This document shows positions 10,788-23,500 of a DNA stretch of 64,000 bases, in pieces. The DNA is from Litoditis marina. Lineage: Eukaryota; Nematoda; Chromadorea; Rhabditida; Rhabditidae. The stretch spans positions 14,677,720-14,741,719 of the forward strand of contig OZ038438.1 in NCBI GenBank assembly GCA_964036275.1, read 5' to 3'. The notes beneath the pieces are model-generated. The model ran no database searches and was not told where the DNA came from. It worked only from the letters and a program-made list of their open reading frames with translations. A program made the position numbers and the translations under genes. Within the stretch, counting starts at the first letter, position 1. Each line of letters begins with the position of its first letter.

Positions 10788-12807
10788 ATTACTCGTTTTA
10801 GCCTAGAATACATTCCGAAATGACATCGTCAGCCGTTATATATGGTTAAAAATGGAATAGTTTGTAACACAATCGGTTGGAAAACTGGTGAAACGGTGTA
10901 TTGCTGCCCACACATGGTACAGATTCACACAGCTCTCGATTTTCAAATGGGTTGTCCACTGTAATTGGGAACACCGAGCTGGATGTTGTGATGTGATGTT
11001 CCCACGAACCTGAGCAGCTCTCCGTAAACATTATTCATTAAAAGCACAGCCCAGCCAGAATCTTCGTACAAGGTACTAATCAGGAAGACAAATTTACTAC
11101 GTAGAATAACTCAAATTTCAATAAATCGATAAACTTCCGAAGACTGCGGTTATTTACCTTTCCGTAGTTCCATACGGGGGTTTCATTTGGAAATGGTTAC
11201 CTCATGTCTAGACACAGAGAATCAAAAGTTATTGATATATTGAAAGCAATTTGGTATGCATGTAAAGTGTGTTGTAGCATCTCACGAGTTTCAAGATAGA
11301 TTGACAGGTAGTCAGATTAAATGTAAACTGTTGAAGTTTTTTGGATTCTCATGTGTTTGGTGCGTTTCAGATGAAGTTGTTTCTGACTATTGGCTTTCAC
11401 TCGTTGCGACTAAATGAACTCTCGTAACCCGTGCACGATATAAATTCATTGATAGAAAGTGTATTTCAATACAATTCCCAATCTACGTCCATTTTCGACA
11501 TCACCACAATCACAAACATGCTACCCACCAATGTTGAAACTATTCCTAACGAGAGCTGGCTCAATAAGCATGGATGCGAATCACGTTTTTTTCCATAGTT
11601 TTTTGTGCGAGTGGAAAAGGTCGAATAATTTTCAGGTAGATCGTATACTTTATTTTGAAGCTTGTATTCTGTGCGGTACAGTAGTAGGTACGAGTGAACA
11701 TTCCGCGGGGCATCGAGATGTTCATTTTCTCCATCTCATCCATGTATCGTGGAAAACATAAGTATACCACCAATCTGTATCAAACTAGCCCTCTAGTTTC
11801 AAGCTGTGGACTCCTCTAAGTTTTGTTGATAAAATTGATATAATTGTAGTCAACAGTAGATTGTTCAATCTCTCATTCCAACCGGATATTTTCACTGTAT
11901 TTTAGAAGAAACATTAAAACAACCGTGTGATTCGTGAGAACAATCGGTTGTTCACTTTTCTTCCTGATAAGATAGCAGGAAGGATTGTGGTCACACGTGG
12001 AAATGCGATTTCTGCTAGGTGAGCTTTCTTACCTTCTTTCACAAGTTACATAACCTCTCAATTATCTCCATACAACTCACCAAGCCAACTTTTTTTGTAA
12101 TGTAACCACAAACCTATATTGCAAAATAATTGTTGCTATCAATATTGTATCAACCTTGGTGGAGCTTCAAAACAACTTTGGATCAAACTGCTTATATTTC
12201 AATTTTACTTCCTAATTAGACTCTTTGAGTATGAAAACAGCAAAGACAACGTTAAAGTTTGCGGTAGAGAGCCGTCTTCAAAGAGTTCGAACGTTTAATG
12301 TGGGAGTCTCACTAGCATTCAACCAGTCATGTCTTAACTCTTCAATAGTCAAGATATATACTTCGGGTTTTCAGTGTTTCTTTCTGTCGTGCAGCTATGC
12401 TTCACATTCACCCGCATGTTCATACCGAGGTTTGTCAACATTAACATCAACCATGGGCCAAATTACGCGTGATCTACTTAAGTTTGCGATGCACTCATTC
12501 GTTAAATCAAGTTGAGATAGTATACCAATAGATCTCACGGTGGATAAGTGGTGGTAGTCATGGTAGTCGTCTACGTTTTTACGGTATGAACACCGTATGA
12601 AACGAGTTAAATCTAAATAAATACACCAATGTGTCAATCACATTGTATTGGCGTCAAACTGTCATTCACAGCTATTTACTTACCTGAACAGTCTATATAA
12701 TATATGTCCTTCTCTGTTCAAAAAGTTGCCAATAAACTGCACGGCAAGTTACAGTGACATGATTGTGTATACGTGCATAAGGTACAAACTGAGTTAACTA
12801 TCTTCAG
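10788..12807. other. Upstream region of the lipase gene
   Basis: The missing first exons of the phospholipase B-like gene should lie here. A plausible exon starts after TTTCTGTCGTGCAG near 12395 and is open to a TGA at about 12513, but its end does not match the phase needed by the exon at 12808. A short ATG-CGA-TTT-CTG-CTA frame next to a GTGAGC donor at about 12003-12018 resembles a signal-peptide start, yet its phase does not match either. Nothing else is seen. Confidence 0.3.
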
Positions 12808-15800
12808 CAATGCACCGCTCGCCGATCTCGGAGTGTCAAACTACACGTGTGACTCCACTCTGATGAGGGCCAGCAAACATATCCCTACGAATGTGAACTC
12901 GCTGAGACCGGCTGACATCAAACTGGTTATGGCGCTAGGAGACTCGCTGACGGTTCGATCAGTGTCAAGTTCCCTCATTCTCTAACTGGGAGAGAAATAT
13001 AGTTTTTATACGTGTAGTTAAGTATTCAACAACACACGAAAGACATTATGAATCAATGACCAATCAATGACCCTTGCATTAAAAAATTGCATTAAAAAAT
13101 TTTTTATCTCAACTTCACTACTTTTGTGACATTTGCTTCTTTGACAAGACACAACGAGAATACGTTATACAACCAATAAAAAATGAAATCTCGTTGGTTT
13201 ATCATGTGCGTCTACGGAAAAGTGAAACGAGTGATACTGAATCTTCTTGTATTAGTCGATTTTGAATGAATTTGTTCAGGCTGCCAATGGTGCGGGCGCA
13301 GAAGATCCAGTGGCAGTAGCTCTTCAGTACAGAGGATTGGCATTTCAAGCAGGAGGGGATAACTCACTCGAAGTTCATGCAACAATTCCAAGTTAGTTAG
13401 TCAGCATGTAAAATAATAAGTCGTTGCCGGTAACATTCAAACAGTCCACTATCGATACTTATTTCAAATGTGTGAAGTGCTTCGTTAGAAGTATCAAAAC
13501 AACTCAACCTCGTCGGTCGAAGCATACCCACATATAGTGGAAACATGTAGAAACAGGTTTTGTCAGAAATTTGATCGTTTCAGACATTCTCAAGAAATAC
13601 AATCCGAACTTGTTCGGTTATTCCGAAGGAATAGGTTCCCCGAACGTTTGGGAAATAGCCAAGTTGAACGTTGCCTTTCCTGGAGCGAACGCCAAAGATC
13701 TTCCTGGACAGGCCAGGCAGCTGGTCGGCTTGTTGAACGAACATCCCGAGGTTGGTGCTGAACGTTTGAGGCGGTTCGTTTTATGAAAAGTGATGATAGA
13801 TTGGATCATAAAAAAGCGATTTTCAGTTCCGTACGAACACTACATCAATAAGTCAGTTCATTAATATTTCTTAATATGATGTTTCAATACATTAGTAGTG
13901 TAGAGCGCGAGCCTGGAAGATTTTATAATACAATAATTACATCGCAGGCCGTCAATATGAATGAGGACTGGAAGTTGTTGAACATTTTCATTGGCGGCAA
14001 TGATGCCTGTGGTGCATGCCGACATGCGGTGAGTAATTCTTACTTTCTTCCAAAACAAAACATCAATATTTGAGAGAAGTTATCCTGTTACGCTATTGTA
14101 TCACACGCGTCATAGTGTACTTCATATCTATCTGCTGCTTTATTCTCTAAAAATGTTTTACTTCTCGGTCTGTAGCGAACTTTCTCGTCTCGGGGGCACA
14201 TTTGGCTAGATCATTCAAAGCTGCTATTATTAGATTGAGGTATTTTTCACTAAAAATTATTTCGTTTACGAAAGTCAACATTTAGAAATATGCCGCCAAC
14301 ATTTGTGCTTCGCAAGTACAAGAGGCCATTCAAATAATATACGACGCAGTTCCAAGAGTAATCGTCTCGGTTACTGGAATGCTGCATGTAGAGATGCTGA
14401 GGAGAACCGATAAAAATCACTTCTTCTGTCAACGACTCCATAAGTGAGTTTCCGTTTTCTCGGCACAAATTGCATTCTAAAGCCGGTCGACCGGTCGGAA
14501 ACCAGGTCGGTTGTCCCGCAGTACTCCGTGTTACTTAGTGTTTAAAATTCTTCTTTTCTAAATGCTCGATACATTATTACATCTTCCATCGTTGGTTTTT
14601 ACGATAATTCAATATTAGTACAACATGAAACCAAAAGTTGAGAGTCATGGTTATTAGTTCATAGCTCATAGGTAATTTAACCTTAAATTTGATCGATAAC
14701 GATTATAATGAATGTTCTATGGGAATGAATTTAGGGTTATCATTCGAATGTTGTTGTTGATCGTTATCTCTTATCATTTCAGAGACGAATGTGAATGCGA
14801 AAGTGACGCTAACTACACTGACACCATGTTAGCTGATGTTAGTTGGAGTTTTACAGAAAAATAGGATTTTCAGTTATTACGCTGCGAGTTTGTACTTATC
14901 ATCATTTGTAACGACTATACTTATTTGTACAGTTCGAATGAGATATTAGTATTACTAAGATGAACATTATTTTTACTATTAGAAAACTTTGTAGAGTTAA
15001 ACTCAATCCCTCCCTGCTCTGAGCAGCTTTACCACTAACTTCACGCGTAGGTGAGGTAAATAATATATATTTTGTTCCACAGTATTTCCGATTCCTGCGA
15101 AACGATACTTTTTCCTTTCAGTACTGTGTACAATATTCGGATGACGAGCTGAAGATTCAAACCTCGGGAGTGTTCGAGAAAGACGATTTCACCGTTGTTG
15201 TGCAACCGTTTTTCAGAGATGTCACGGAGCCACCATTGAAGGTGCGTTGAGCAAAACGAAAGGTTCATAAGTTGCTGTATCGAATTATTTGTAAATGAAG
15301 ATTTTGGCATCTAGGTTTGAAGATTGTGGAGCTCGTTCGCTGAGAACAGAAAGAAAACATCGTGGCAAAAACCTATATGAACACGTAAGAGTGCAGAAAA
15401 TGAGAAGGACAGAAATGCTAGTGAGAAGTTTATATATATTTTCTCTTTATTTTTTAGCCTGACGGCACACCGAACATGGAATTTTTCGCTCCGGACTGTT
15501 TCCATTTCTCACAATATGGGCATGCTCTGGTTACAACTTGGTTGTGGAAGAACATCCTCGAGCCTGTTGGAGCGAAAACTACGAAAGGATCAATGACCGC
15601 GGCAGCTCTTCCACTTTCTTGTCCGGATCCGGTATGTTTCGATGGAATGGGTCTTACAAAAGAGGAAATACAACCACCTGAATTGGTCATATGGAATGAA
15701 GATCAGGAAACTTGAAAGAATTGCGCAAATGATATCCGTTCCAGCTATTCTAAAACAGTCAATTCTCTACTGTAAAATATACTGTGCTCTCAATGAAAAA

Positions 15801-15972
15801 TGTGAGAATGTTGCAGTATCAGTACAAACCTTCGGATAGCACATCAACATAAATGTATTGCCAACCATGCATCTTATATTGACTTTCCCCTTTTCAGAGT
15901 TGTCCCTTCGTTAGAACCACAATGAACAGCCAGGACTGTAACAAATATATGACGCCTGTCTCTGAACTCTGA
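12808..15972 (+). CDS. Phospholipase B-like GDSL lipase (5' partial)
   Basis: Nine exons join in phase: 12808-12952, 13280-13391, 13584-13750, 13948-14028, 14286-14443, 14783-14837, 15122-15241, 15458-15631 and 15898-15972 (TGA). The product matches the phospholipase B1 group of SGNH/GDSL lipases, secreted or membrane esterases that release fatty acids from phospholipids and acylglycerols. Block I is LRPADIKLVMALGDSLT, holding the catalytic Ser and split after the Thr by an intron. The glycine block is NGAGAED. Block III is FIGGNDACGAC. Block V is APDCFHFSQYGHA, supplying the Asp and His of the triad. A Cys-rich segment DECECESD sits between blocks III and V. The signal-peptide exon was not found. 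The frame ends in a short Cys-containing tail with no anchor, and a poly(A) signal follows. The family assignment is firm; the enzyme's substrate is not deducible. Confidence 0.9.
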
Positions 15973-17559
15973 AAAAAAGATATAGACGAACACATGTTTT
16001 TCAATAAATATCGATTATGTCATGTTCTCGAAGTATCGGGTGAGAAAGTTGAACCTAATGTACGATTTCGCTGAGAAACCGCGAATTCTAAAGAGAACCA
16101 CGAAATAGTCAGAAATCGAATCGCTCAGTTTCCATTTCCGCTTGTAACAACTTTTCAAATGAATGATTCTAAAAAGTTTTCTAGGTGCGAGACTGTACGA
16201 CCTCACACGACTTCAATGGTTGTGGAATAGCACACCACCATCTTCTGTTTATTTTCACTATAAAAAACTCCTTGTTGAATAATGCGAAACTGATGTATAA
16301 GTCATTCAACAAGCACATCCAATAACCTCTTTCCTTCGTATGTGGTGATTTTCTCCGAAATGTCTCATGTAGGGGGTACCGTTTCAACCACTTTGGAGCT
16401 AATTCTTCCAAAGAGTTTTGAAAGAAATACGTGGACGATAGGTCGTAACGAAAACAGTTTGTAATCAGTTAACCATGAGCTAGGTGTTTCCTGGTTCACA
16501 TTTCTGGTAATGGAAAATGCGGTTGAAATTCGTCTAAAATACGTGCATCTACCTCCTTCATGTTTGCCTGCCCGAGAAAACTAATTATAGGTTCGTCGAT
16601 AAGAATTTAAATAGTATTATTATTATTCACCGTTCGTATGATCCGAACTTGGCCGAAAATGTCATTACACCAACTATACTTGAACTATGATTATTCCACC
16701 CTTCCTAATGAAGGTCTTAATCCTAAAATAAGGTCCTAAAATATATAGTATTTTTCATTTCTACTGAGACTCCTACAGTATGATTGCAAAACTGTCGGAT
16801 CGCAGGATAGGATCGAACTCTGCATGGATAACGTGAACTATATACTCTCATCGGAAGAAAAACTGAAGGAGCAATACACATTTACACTATACCGACGACT
16901 TTCTTTTGGCGAAAATTGATGTTGATGTGATATATTGATAGATTCGAACACGGTTTGGTTTTCGTGGACCACTGCTTCTTGCGAAAAGAGACGCGTCGCG
17001 GTCGCGTTGCGGCCAGCGAGCGTGAGCTAGGTGGTCAAATGACTGATGAAATCTCTCTGTTTGTATGTTATTTCTCATCTCATATATATTCGAAATTTAG
17101 ATTTTCATTTATTTTGTTCATTTATAGTGAAGTTTTTTATTTGTTGTTAGCAAGTAAACCGTTCTCAAGCCTGATTTTCAGAAAGCATCAAATCTCTGTT
17201 CGGTCACGACGCAGGAAAGTGGTACGGGTACGGGTCAAAAAATAAGGTAATTTAGAATTTGATTTATTATTATATTGGGTGTGTAGAGTCTTTCATCTCA
17301 CAAAATAATGATAGGGATAGGGTTAATTATTTACCTTTGTTATGATTCTTACTATTGTAATTTCTTCGGTGTCTATCTTCCTTTCGCACGAGCGCTACCA
17401 TAAACGAAACGTAGAAAAAGAAAAATGCGAATATTCGGAAACATATTTTTATTTTGGCAACCCGGTTTGAAATTTAAGTTCGCATAATGATATTCCACTT
17501 GACCCGGATAATTTCCTAGGTTGGATGTAGCCCACCAACTCTTAATTCTCCATTTTCAG
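15973..17559. other. Intergenic region between lipase and R3HCC1L-like gene
   Basis: After the poly(A) signal there is no supported coding sequence. A copy of the CATTTCTAC-GAGACTCC repeat lies at about 16752-16792. A GC-rich patch (ACGCGTCGCGGTCGCG) lies near 16990-17035; it is open for about 95 codons on the plus strand but without splice or homology support. The promoter of the next gene is presumably here; no motif was recognised. Confidence 0.4.
16003..16008 (+). terminator. Poly(A) signal of the lipase gene
   Basis: AATAAA lies 31 bases after the TGA at 15970-15972. No other candidate lies closer, so the 3' UTR is probably very short. Confidence 0.6.
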
Positions 17560-17565
17560 CTGGAA

Positions 17566-20500
17566 ATGTCTGCTCTTACTGATTATGAGAACGTCAACAA
17601 CCAGAATATTCTTTCCGGGTAAGATTTTCATCCAAACTCTATGTTCAAGTAATCAACCATTTAGTTAGGTTAGAATAATGAATATCGCGCATCAGACACT
17701 TAAAACTTCCATTAGTCAAGAGCATAATTTTTGTCGCTCATGTTTTCCTCGCTAAAACGCACGAACGCGGGTGAATTGTCTCATCAGAATGGCACTGACT
17801 GACGAAACTCCGTCTGCCTCATGCTGCACATTTTAGTTCCCCAATCATCAAAGACATGTGTGTACACCCGTACACCAGTAAAGTTGTCCGAATAGTCAGA
17901 AAAATTCAAAAAACGGACTACTTTTTCGGCGAAAATAAGAAAATCGGTCTACTTTTGATCGAAAAATCATAAATTTTCACGTGTTCACATCGAAAACGGA
18001 CTACTTTTTGTCGCTTAGTCGGACCTTAGTGATCTTTGTGTACACCATGAGATGAATTATATTTATTTTTACTCTTCAGGGTACCATACGAGTTTTCGGT
18101 TGGTTTCACTGACAATAAGTAGCCTATTTTATATTCACCTATGCACACAATTAAGCACCTTATAATATTTCCGTTTTTTTGAATTGTGGCAAATTTGGGT
18201 ATCAAATGGCGAAATGCATCAATTGACAGAGTTTCAGAGTTCCTTTAATATTACGTGTTTTCAGAATCAATAGAGCTGAACAGTGTTTTGGCAGACCGCC
18301 AAGCGCCACCTCATTTCCGGACTCTTCCCTTCCCTGCACGTCGTACGGGTCTAATCAGTACAATACTGTCTTTGATGATTCCTCATACGTTTCCGAAGAC
18401 AAGTATTGTACAGTACCATCCTTGTACAGCCCCGTCACGAGTATCAACAATAACTCGAGGACCGAACAAGGTATGTTTGTTGTTTTGTGGCTTTTATTTT
18501 GTCAGCCGACGTGAAGACAGCGTTCACGATTTTGGTAGCAAGAATTGTTTGCTCTAATTCGAGAGTGAATGTTTGTATATTAATAAGAACAAGTGTACAC
18601 GCTACGTCACAGACAGGCGATTCAGGTAATGAAGTTTGTAGCTGATGATAAGTTGTACATGGATGAACTCCGAAATTCGTTGAGCTCCATCATGCTTTAT
18701 CTAGCTCATGAATGCTAAGTGTACCATTTTCTTATGTTTTCATTATAGTTCCCAGCAGTTCTTCCGTATACGAAGAAGAATTGGAGGACGAAGATGGTGG
18801 TTGTATTCTCAGTGAACTTCCAAAGTCCTGTCAAGACTTTGAGGTTAAGGTATTCGTTATTCGGAGTTGTTCGCACTGGCAGTTCGTTGGTTGTTAGTAG
18901 AATGTGAAAAATTGAAAGCATTGACCAATATTCGAAGATTAGACTGTTTTGCGAAATGGTCATTTGGGTTTGTTTTTATCTATAACATTACGACACGACG
19001 TGAGGTACGACACGACTTGCTTGAAAAACACCTGATTCTCGATTGAAATATGTTGCATTCCGAAATTTGATTTGTCTAAGTTCAGTTGAAGTCAGCGCGA
19101 TATTTCAGGTTTCTGACTATTTTGTCAGGATTGCGAAGCATGAATATAGAACATAATCGATGTCACATTTTACTTTCATTTCTCAAGGTGCGCTTGAACA
19201 TAAATCCAAAATTAAATACGGGTGTAGGGGAAGGATTTTTCTTGCACTGGTTTTATCGGTATTGTTTACACTGATTCCTTCACACTTGGAGTTGTATGTC
19301 GAACACTGAAGCCATTATATTGGACTTTTCAACATCATTTGTTCAGGAGATGCACATAAGACTGGAACGGAACCAGTCTAGTCCGTTGGTTACCGGTCAC
19401 GTTTCTCCGTGTCACTCGAGTCGTGTCAGTAGTAACTGTCCTTCCGTCGAGCCACCCGTTGATCTGGCGGAACCAGAGGATCTGGAGGTAGGTTGAGCTA
19501 GCGTTGTTTGGGAACATTGGCTGGGAGGTAAATAGTAAATGTTAAAGTTGGATTTTAACCGCCCCTCTCCTAGATTCTCCAACTTTTAACTTGGGTGAAG
19601 GGACCCAACTGCAGTGGGGGTAATACTCCAAATTTCCCCAACTGAGACAGCAGAAAGCAGATTGAGAACCTCACGGTTTTTAACATAAGCGAATTGTGGC
19701 TCAATCGTGCAATTAGTATAACACATATATCAGTTTTGGTTATGGCCAACATTAGCCTATTTTGAAAATAGCGATGTATGAAAATAGCGATGTATGACAA
19801 CGGACTTGGTTACTATTAACATTACCCTAGCATCTGAACTTATTATTTGTGAACGATGGAAATCATCTGAAATTAGATTTGGAAATTGCAATTTTAATAT
19901 ATATTGGGAGGCCACAATGCAGTTTTTACGATCCTCACCAATGATAAATTCCTGACAGCAAAAAGTAGCATTTCTCGTTACTCCCAATCTGCCTCACAGT
20001 TTTGCAAAATTAACACGTTAATGTATACGGAGTTTGAGGGTTTTAGCGGTACTGAAGATTTATTCATCTACAGGTACAGTGGATCAACGAGTCATTCGAA
20101 GAGCAACAGAAACAGTCGAAAATGTATCAAAGTGGAGATTTGAAAAGTCTGTTCTACAATGGCTCTGACCAAGAATCATCAAAGGTACATCCTTAAGTTT
20201 TCTATTCACCAAAATTTGGTAGCACTTTTGCGCCATGTAGTAGCTAAGCTCTTTTTCGAGCTGCCCTTGAGCTGTCATTATCAGTTTTGATTTGATTCTT
20301 TGATAACGATATTATGATTTTTATTCTCTTCATTGATTAAAAGTAGCACGTCTCATTTTTCACAATATTGACAGAAAACATCTTTCAATAGTTTTCAAGT
20401 TGATTTCTTTTGCGTTTTCCGAAAGTTTCATGACACATTAAAATAATTAGACTAAAGTAATTGAACATTAAAGTAGAATAGTTGTGTAAACTATTTTAGT

Positions 20501-23500
20501 TATATAAATTTCTTATAAGCATAAAATATTAGTTATTCTTTTTTATTCTGAATTTTTTATTTATTCACAAGTTTGAATATTCGAAAATATCGTGTATAGT
20601 CTTTGAGTTTTTTTTAGGTAACTTGAATGACATTATCTTGAGGCGGGGCAATATATCATAGTTGCTTTCTTTGCAGGGAAATACGCGGTCAAACACCGAG
20701 AAAAGCGTGTGTTCTCCACTGGAAAGGCCAGACCGGTTACCCTACGCCAAAAAATTGCTGCCGCATGACGCGGACAATGTTCTGGCTCCCGATAGTCGAC
20801 CGCTAACTCCACCACATACACTACAGGCCGATAAGTCATTTGCACCACGTGGGTTTCATTCCTAATATTTTTGGTTTAGTTTCACAAACTAACATTTGAG
20901 ATATTCTTCGCCTTTCTCCCCGTTCAACTCTATTATGTAAACAAATGTTCTAATCTCAGTAAGCAAAGGGAAAACACAATTAACATAACAGTATCTAGCT
21001 ACTCTTTGGAGAGCAGTTTTTTGTTTGGAGTTTTGATAAGCGTGGGCAGATTCTTTCACTCATTGACTCGATACTAGGATTGATATTCCAGTGCTGACTC
21101 CGAAATCAGAGGCTCTGATTCAAAAGCAAATGGCAAAGAAAGGTCTCGTTCCCAGTCAAAGAAGAGTCTCTGAGCCGCTGGCTCGCAAACCGGGCCTGTT
21201 CTGGAACACTGGTAGGTCATTGTAATTCAGTTGTAAGCTTTGTCTATAGTATTTATCGAATCGAAAAATATAACATCATTTCTCTGATTTGTCCAATCAG
21301 TTGCAAAGTTCAAAATGTAGTATCATTGGAGTGGTATATGGAGTATGGTACAAACGATAGAATTCCAAGTTTTCTTTGTGTTTTTCTGTAATCTGACCTG
21401 TAATTCTTGTAATAGCATTTCTTTCTAGAATCGCTTTCCGATTTGTCAGTTTGTGATGGTGGTGTGTCGGATGTATTTGACACAAGTGATGATACTACCT
21501 CAGCGGAGTATTCCCTAGCGAATCGACATGTCTCATTTGCTCACAATACAGAGGGTATGTTTCCTTTCTATAAAATAGTTTCATGTCAAAGCCATTCTTC
21601 CTCCTTGAACAAGTTTCAGTCAATTTTGTTCAATAACATAGCAATAAACATGAAACCATGTCAGTGTTTTCAGTTTACGAAACTGCTCGAAGCGCTTCGC
21701 AGATTTCTCTACCCATTGGCACTTGTGACTCGGATACGGAGCAACTGGCAATAGGAATCGTGGAAAGTCTATTCGAAGGCGTTGGTCATACACCAGTCAA
21801 ATCAAACGAGGTGACTACATATATAAACAGGCACACAAGTAACGTGAACCATCTGTATGTGGAATAGTATTGATTAAAGGGGCCGAAGAGTCGAGTTTCG
21901 CCCTTGGAGTCCTGGAGAGGACGGTAACAATGTGGTCCCTCGTCGAAACGACACATTAGAGTTATAACAATTCGATAGTTATATGTGCTCACTAGTCCAG
22001 TCTGTCATTCTGTCAGATAAATATTCACCAGATGTTGAGTTAAACCTAATCATACGTGAACATCAAATGAAACAACCATGACACATTTTCTAATATTGTG
22101 TTCGATATCATGTCCATTCTCTACGACAGTGATGATAATATGGATACTAGTATCTGGGATGGATATTTTGATTTTTCAACCCTACATTGAAATTGTTCAG
22201 ACTATGGAGGATCCGTTCAGTTCCATTCCGGTTGATGGTAATAGGGATGTAAATCCCATTCAACAGACACCGGAACCAGAGCCACTCCCTGAGATGGAAG
22301 CAAATGTTCTTCTGTCTCCGGAAGCAGCGGAAGAGCCGGGCGATTCCTGGGAAGATATGGATGACGACGTGCTAACCAAACAGGTTTGTGAAGTCAGCTA
22401 TTTTTCAGAAACCTGTTGGCTATATTCACTAAGCTCAAATAGCCGGGTAAGATAATTGAACCAATTTTATTACTATTTCGTTCTCTTTATTGATTAAAAG
22501 TAGCACGTCTCATTTTTCACAATATTGACAGAAAACCTCTTTCAATAGTTTCAAGTTGATTTCTTTTGAGTTTTCCGAAAGGTATGAGCGAAAACTAATG
22601 AAAATTTGAATAAACCATTGAGAAAAGTTCTATTGAAAATTTGGAGAAATTTCAAATTCGCTCAAATAGCTTACCCGCCTATTTGAGCTTAGTGGATACG
22701 ACCACATGTTGGTTTCCTAATTTGTTTGTATGTCATCACATTGGTGATGACGAAAATATGTGAAGTACAATAGTAATTCCTAATAGTATTATATTTTCTA
22801 AGAAAATTATATGATGAAATAAAATTTATTTCGCTAAAATAAGTTTAGTTCGCTCTAGCAAACACAGTTACCTATGGCGTTTCGGGCATTAATCCAGACG
22901 CCGGTGGTTCGAAAGGTATGTTCGAAAGTTTCGGCGTGTGAAATCAAACGCCAGTAAGGTCCGACTAAGCGACAAAAATCAGTCCGTTTTCTTATTGTAA
23001 ACACGTGAAAGTTCATAATTTTTCATTAAAAGTAGACCGATTGGCTTATTTCCGGCAAAAATGTCGTCCTCTTTTTCTTACTATTCGGACAAATTTACTG
23101 GTGTATGTGTGAAATAGGTTTATCGTGACTTGACAAACTAATTTGTTGCAGTTGGAAGCTGCCAAGCTTGAGGTGGCTGAGAAGGTAGTTGCTAGGAAAG
23201 TTATCGACTACTACAAGCGACCTGATGAGCGCACTCCGTGGGACAATTCTGGTTGGACTTCTTTTCGCGTATACATTATATTATATATAGAAGATACGTG
23301 CTTCCAGCACGGCATTTTCCAACTTGCCAGCAGCTAATTTTTCCAAAAAGTTCTCACGAATGCTGAATATTCATTGAAGCTTGGAGGTAGTGATCAAAAT
23401 CTCTAACAGGACTAGTGGTGCGGGGTTCAAGGGAATTTCTTATAGAAGTCTTGGTTCGCCTTGGTTCATTTGTTCAAAGTATCCCAGTTTTGATAATGGT

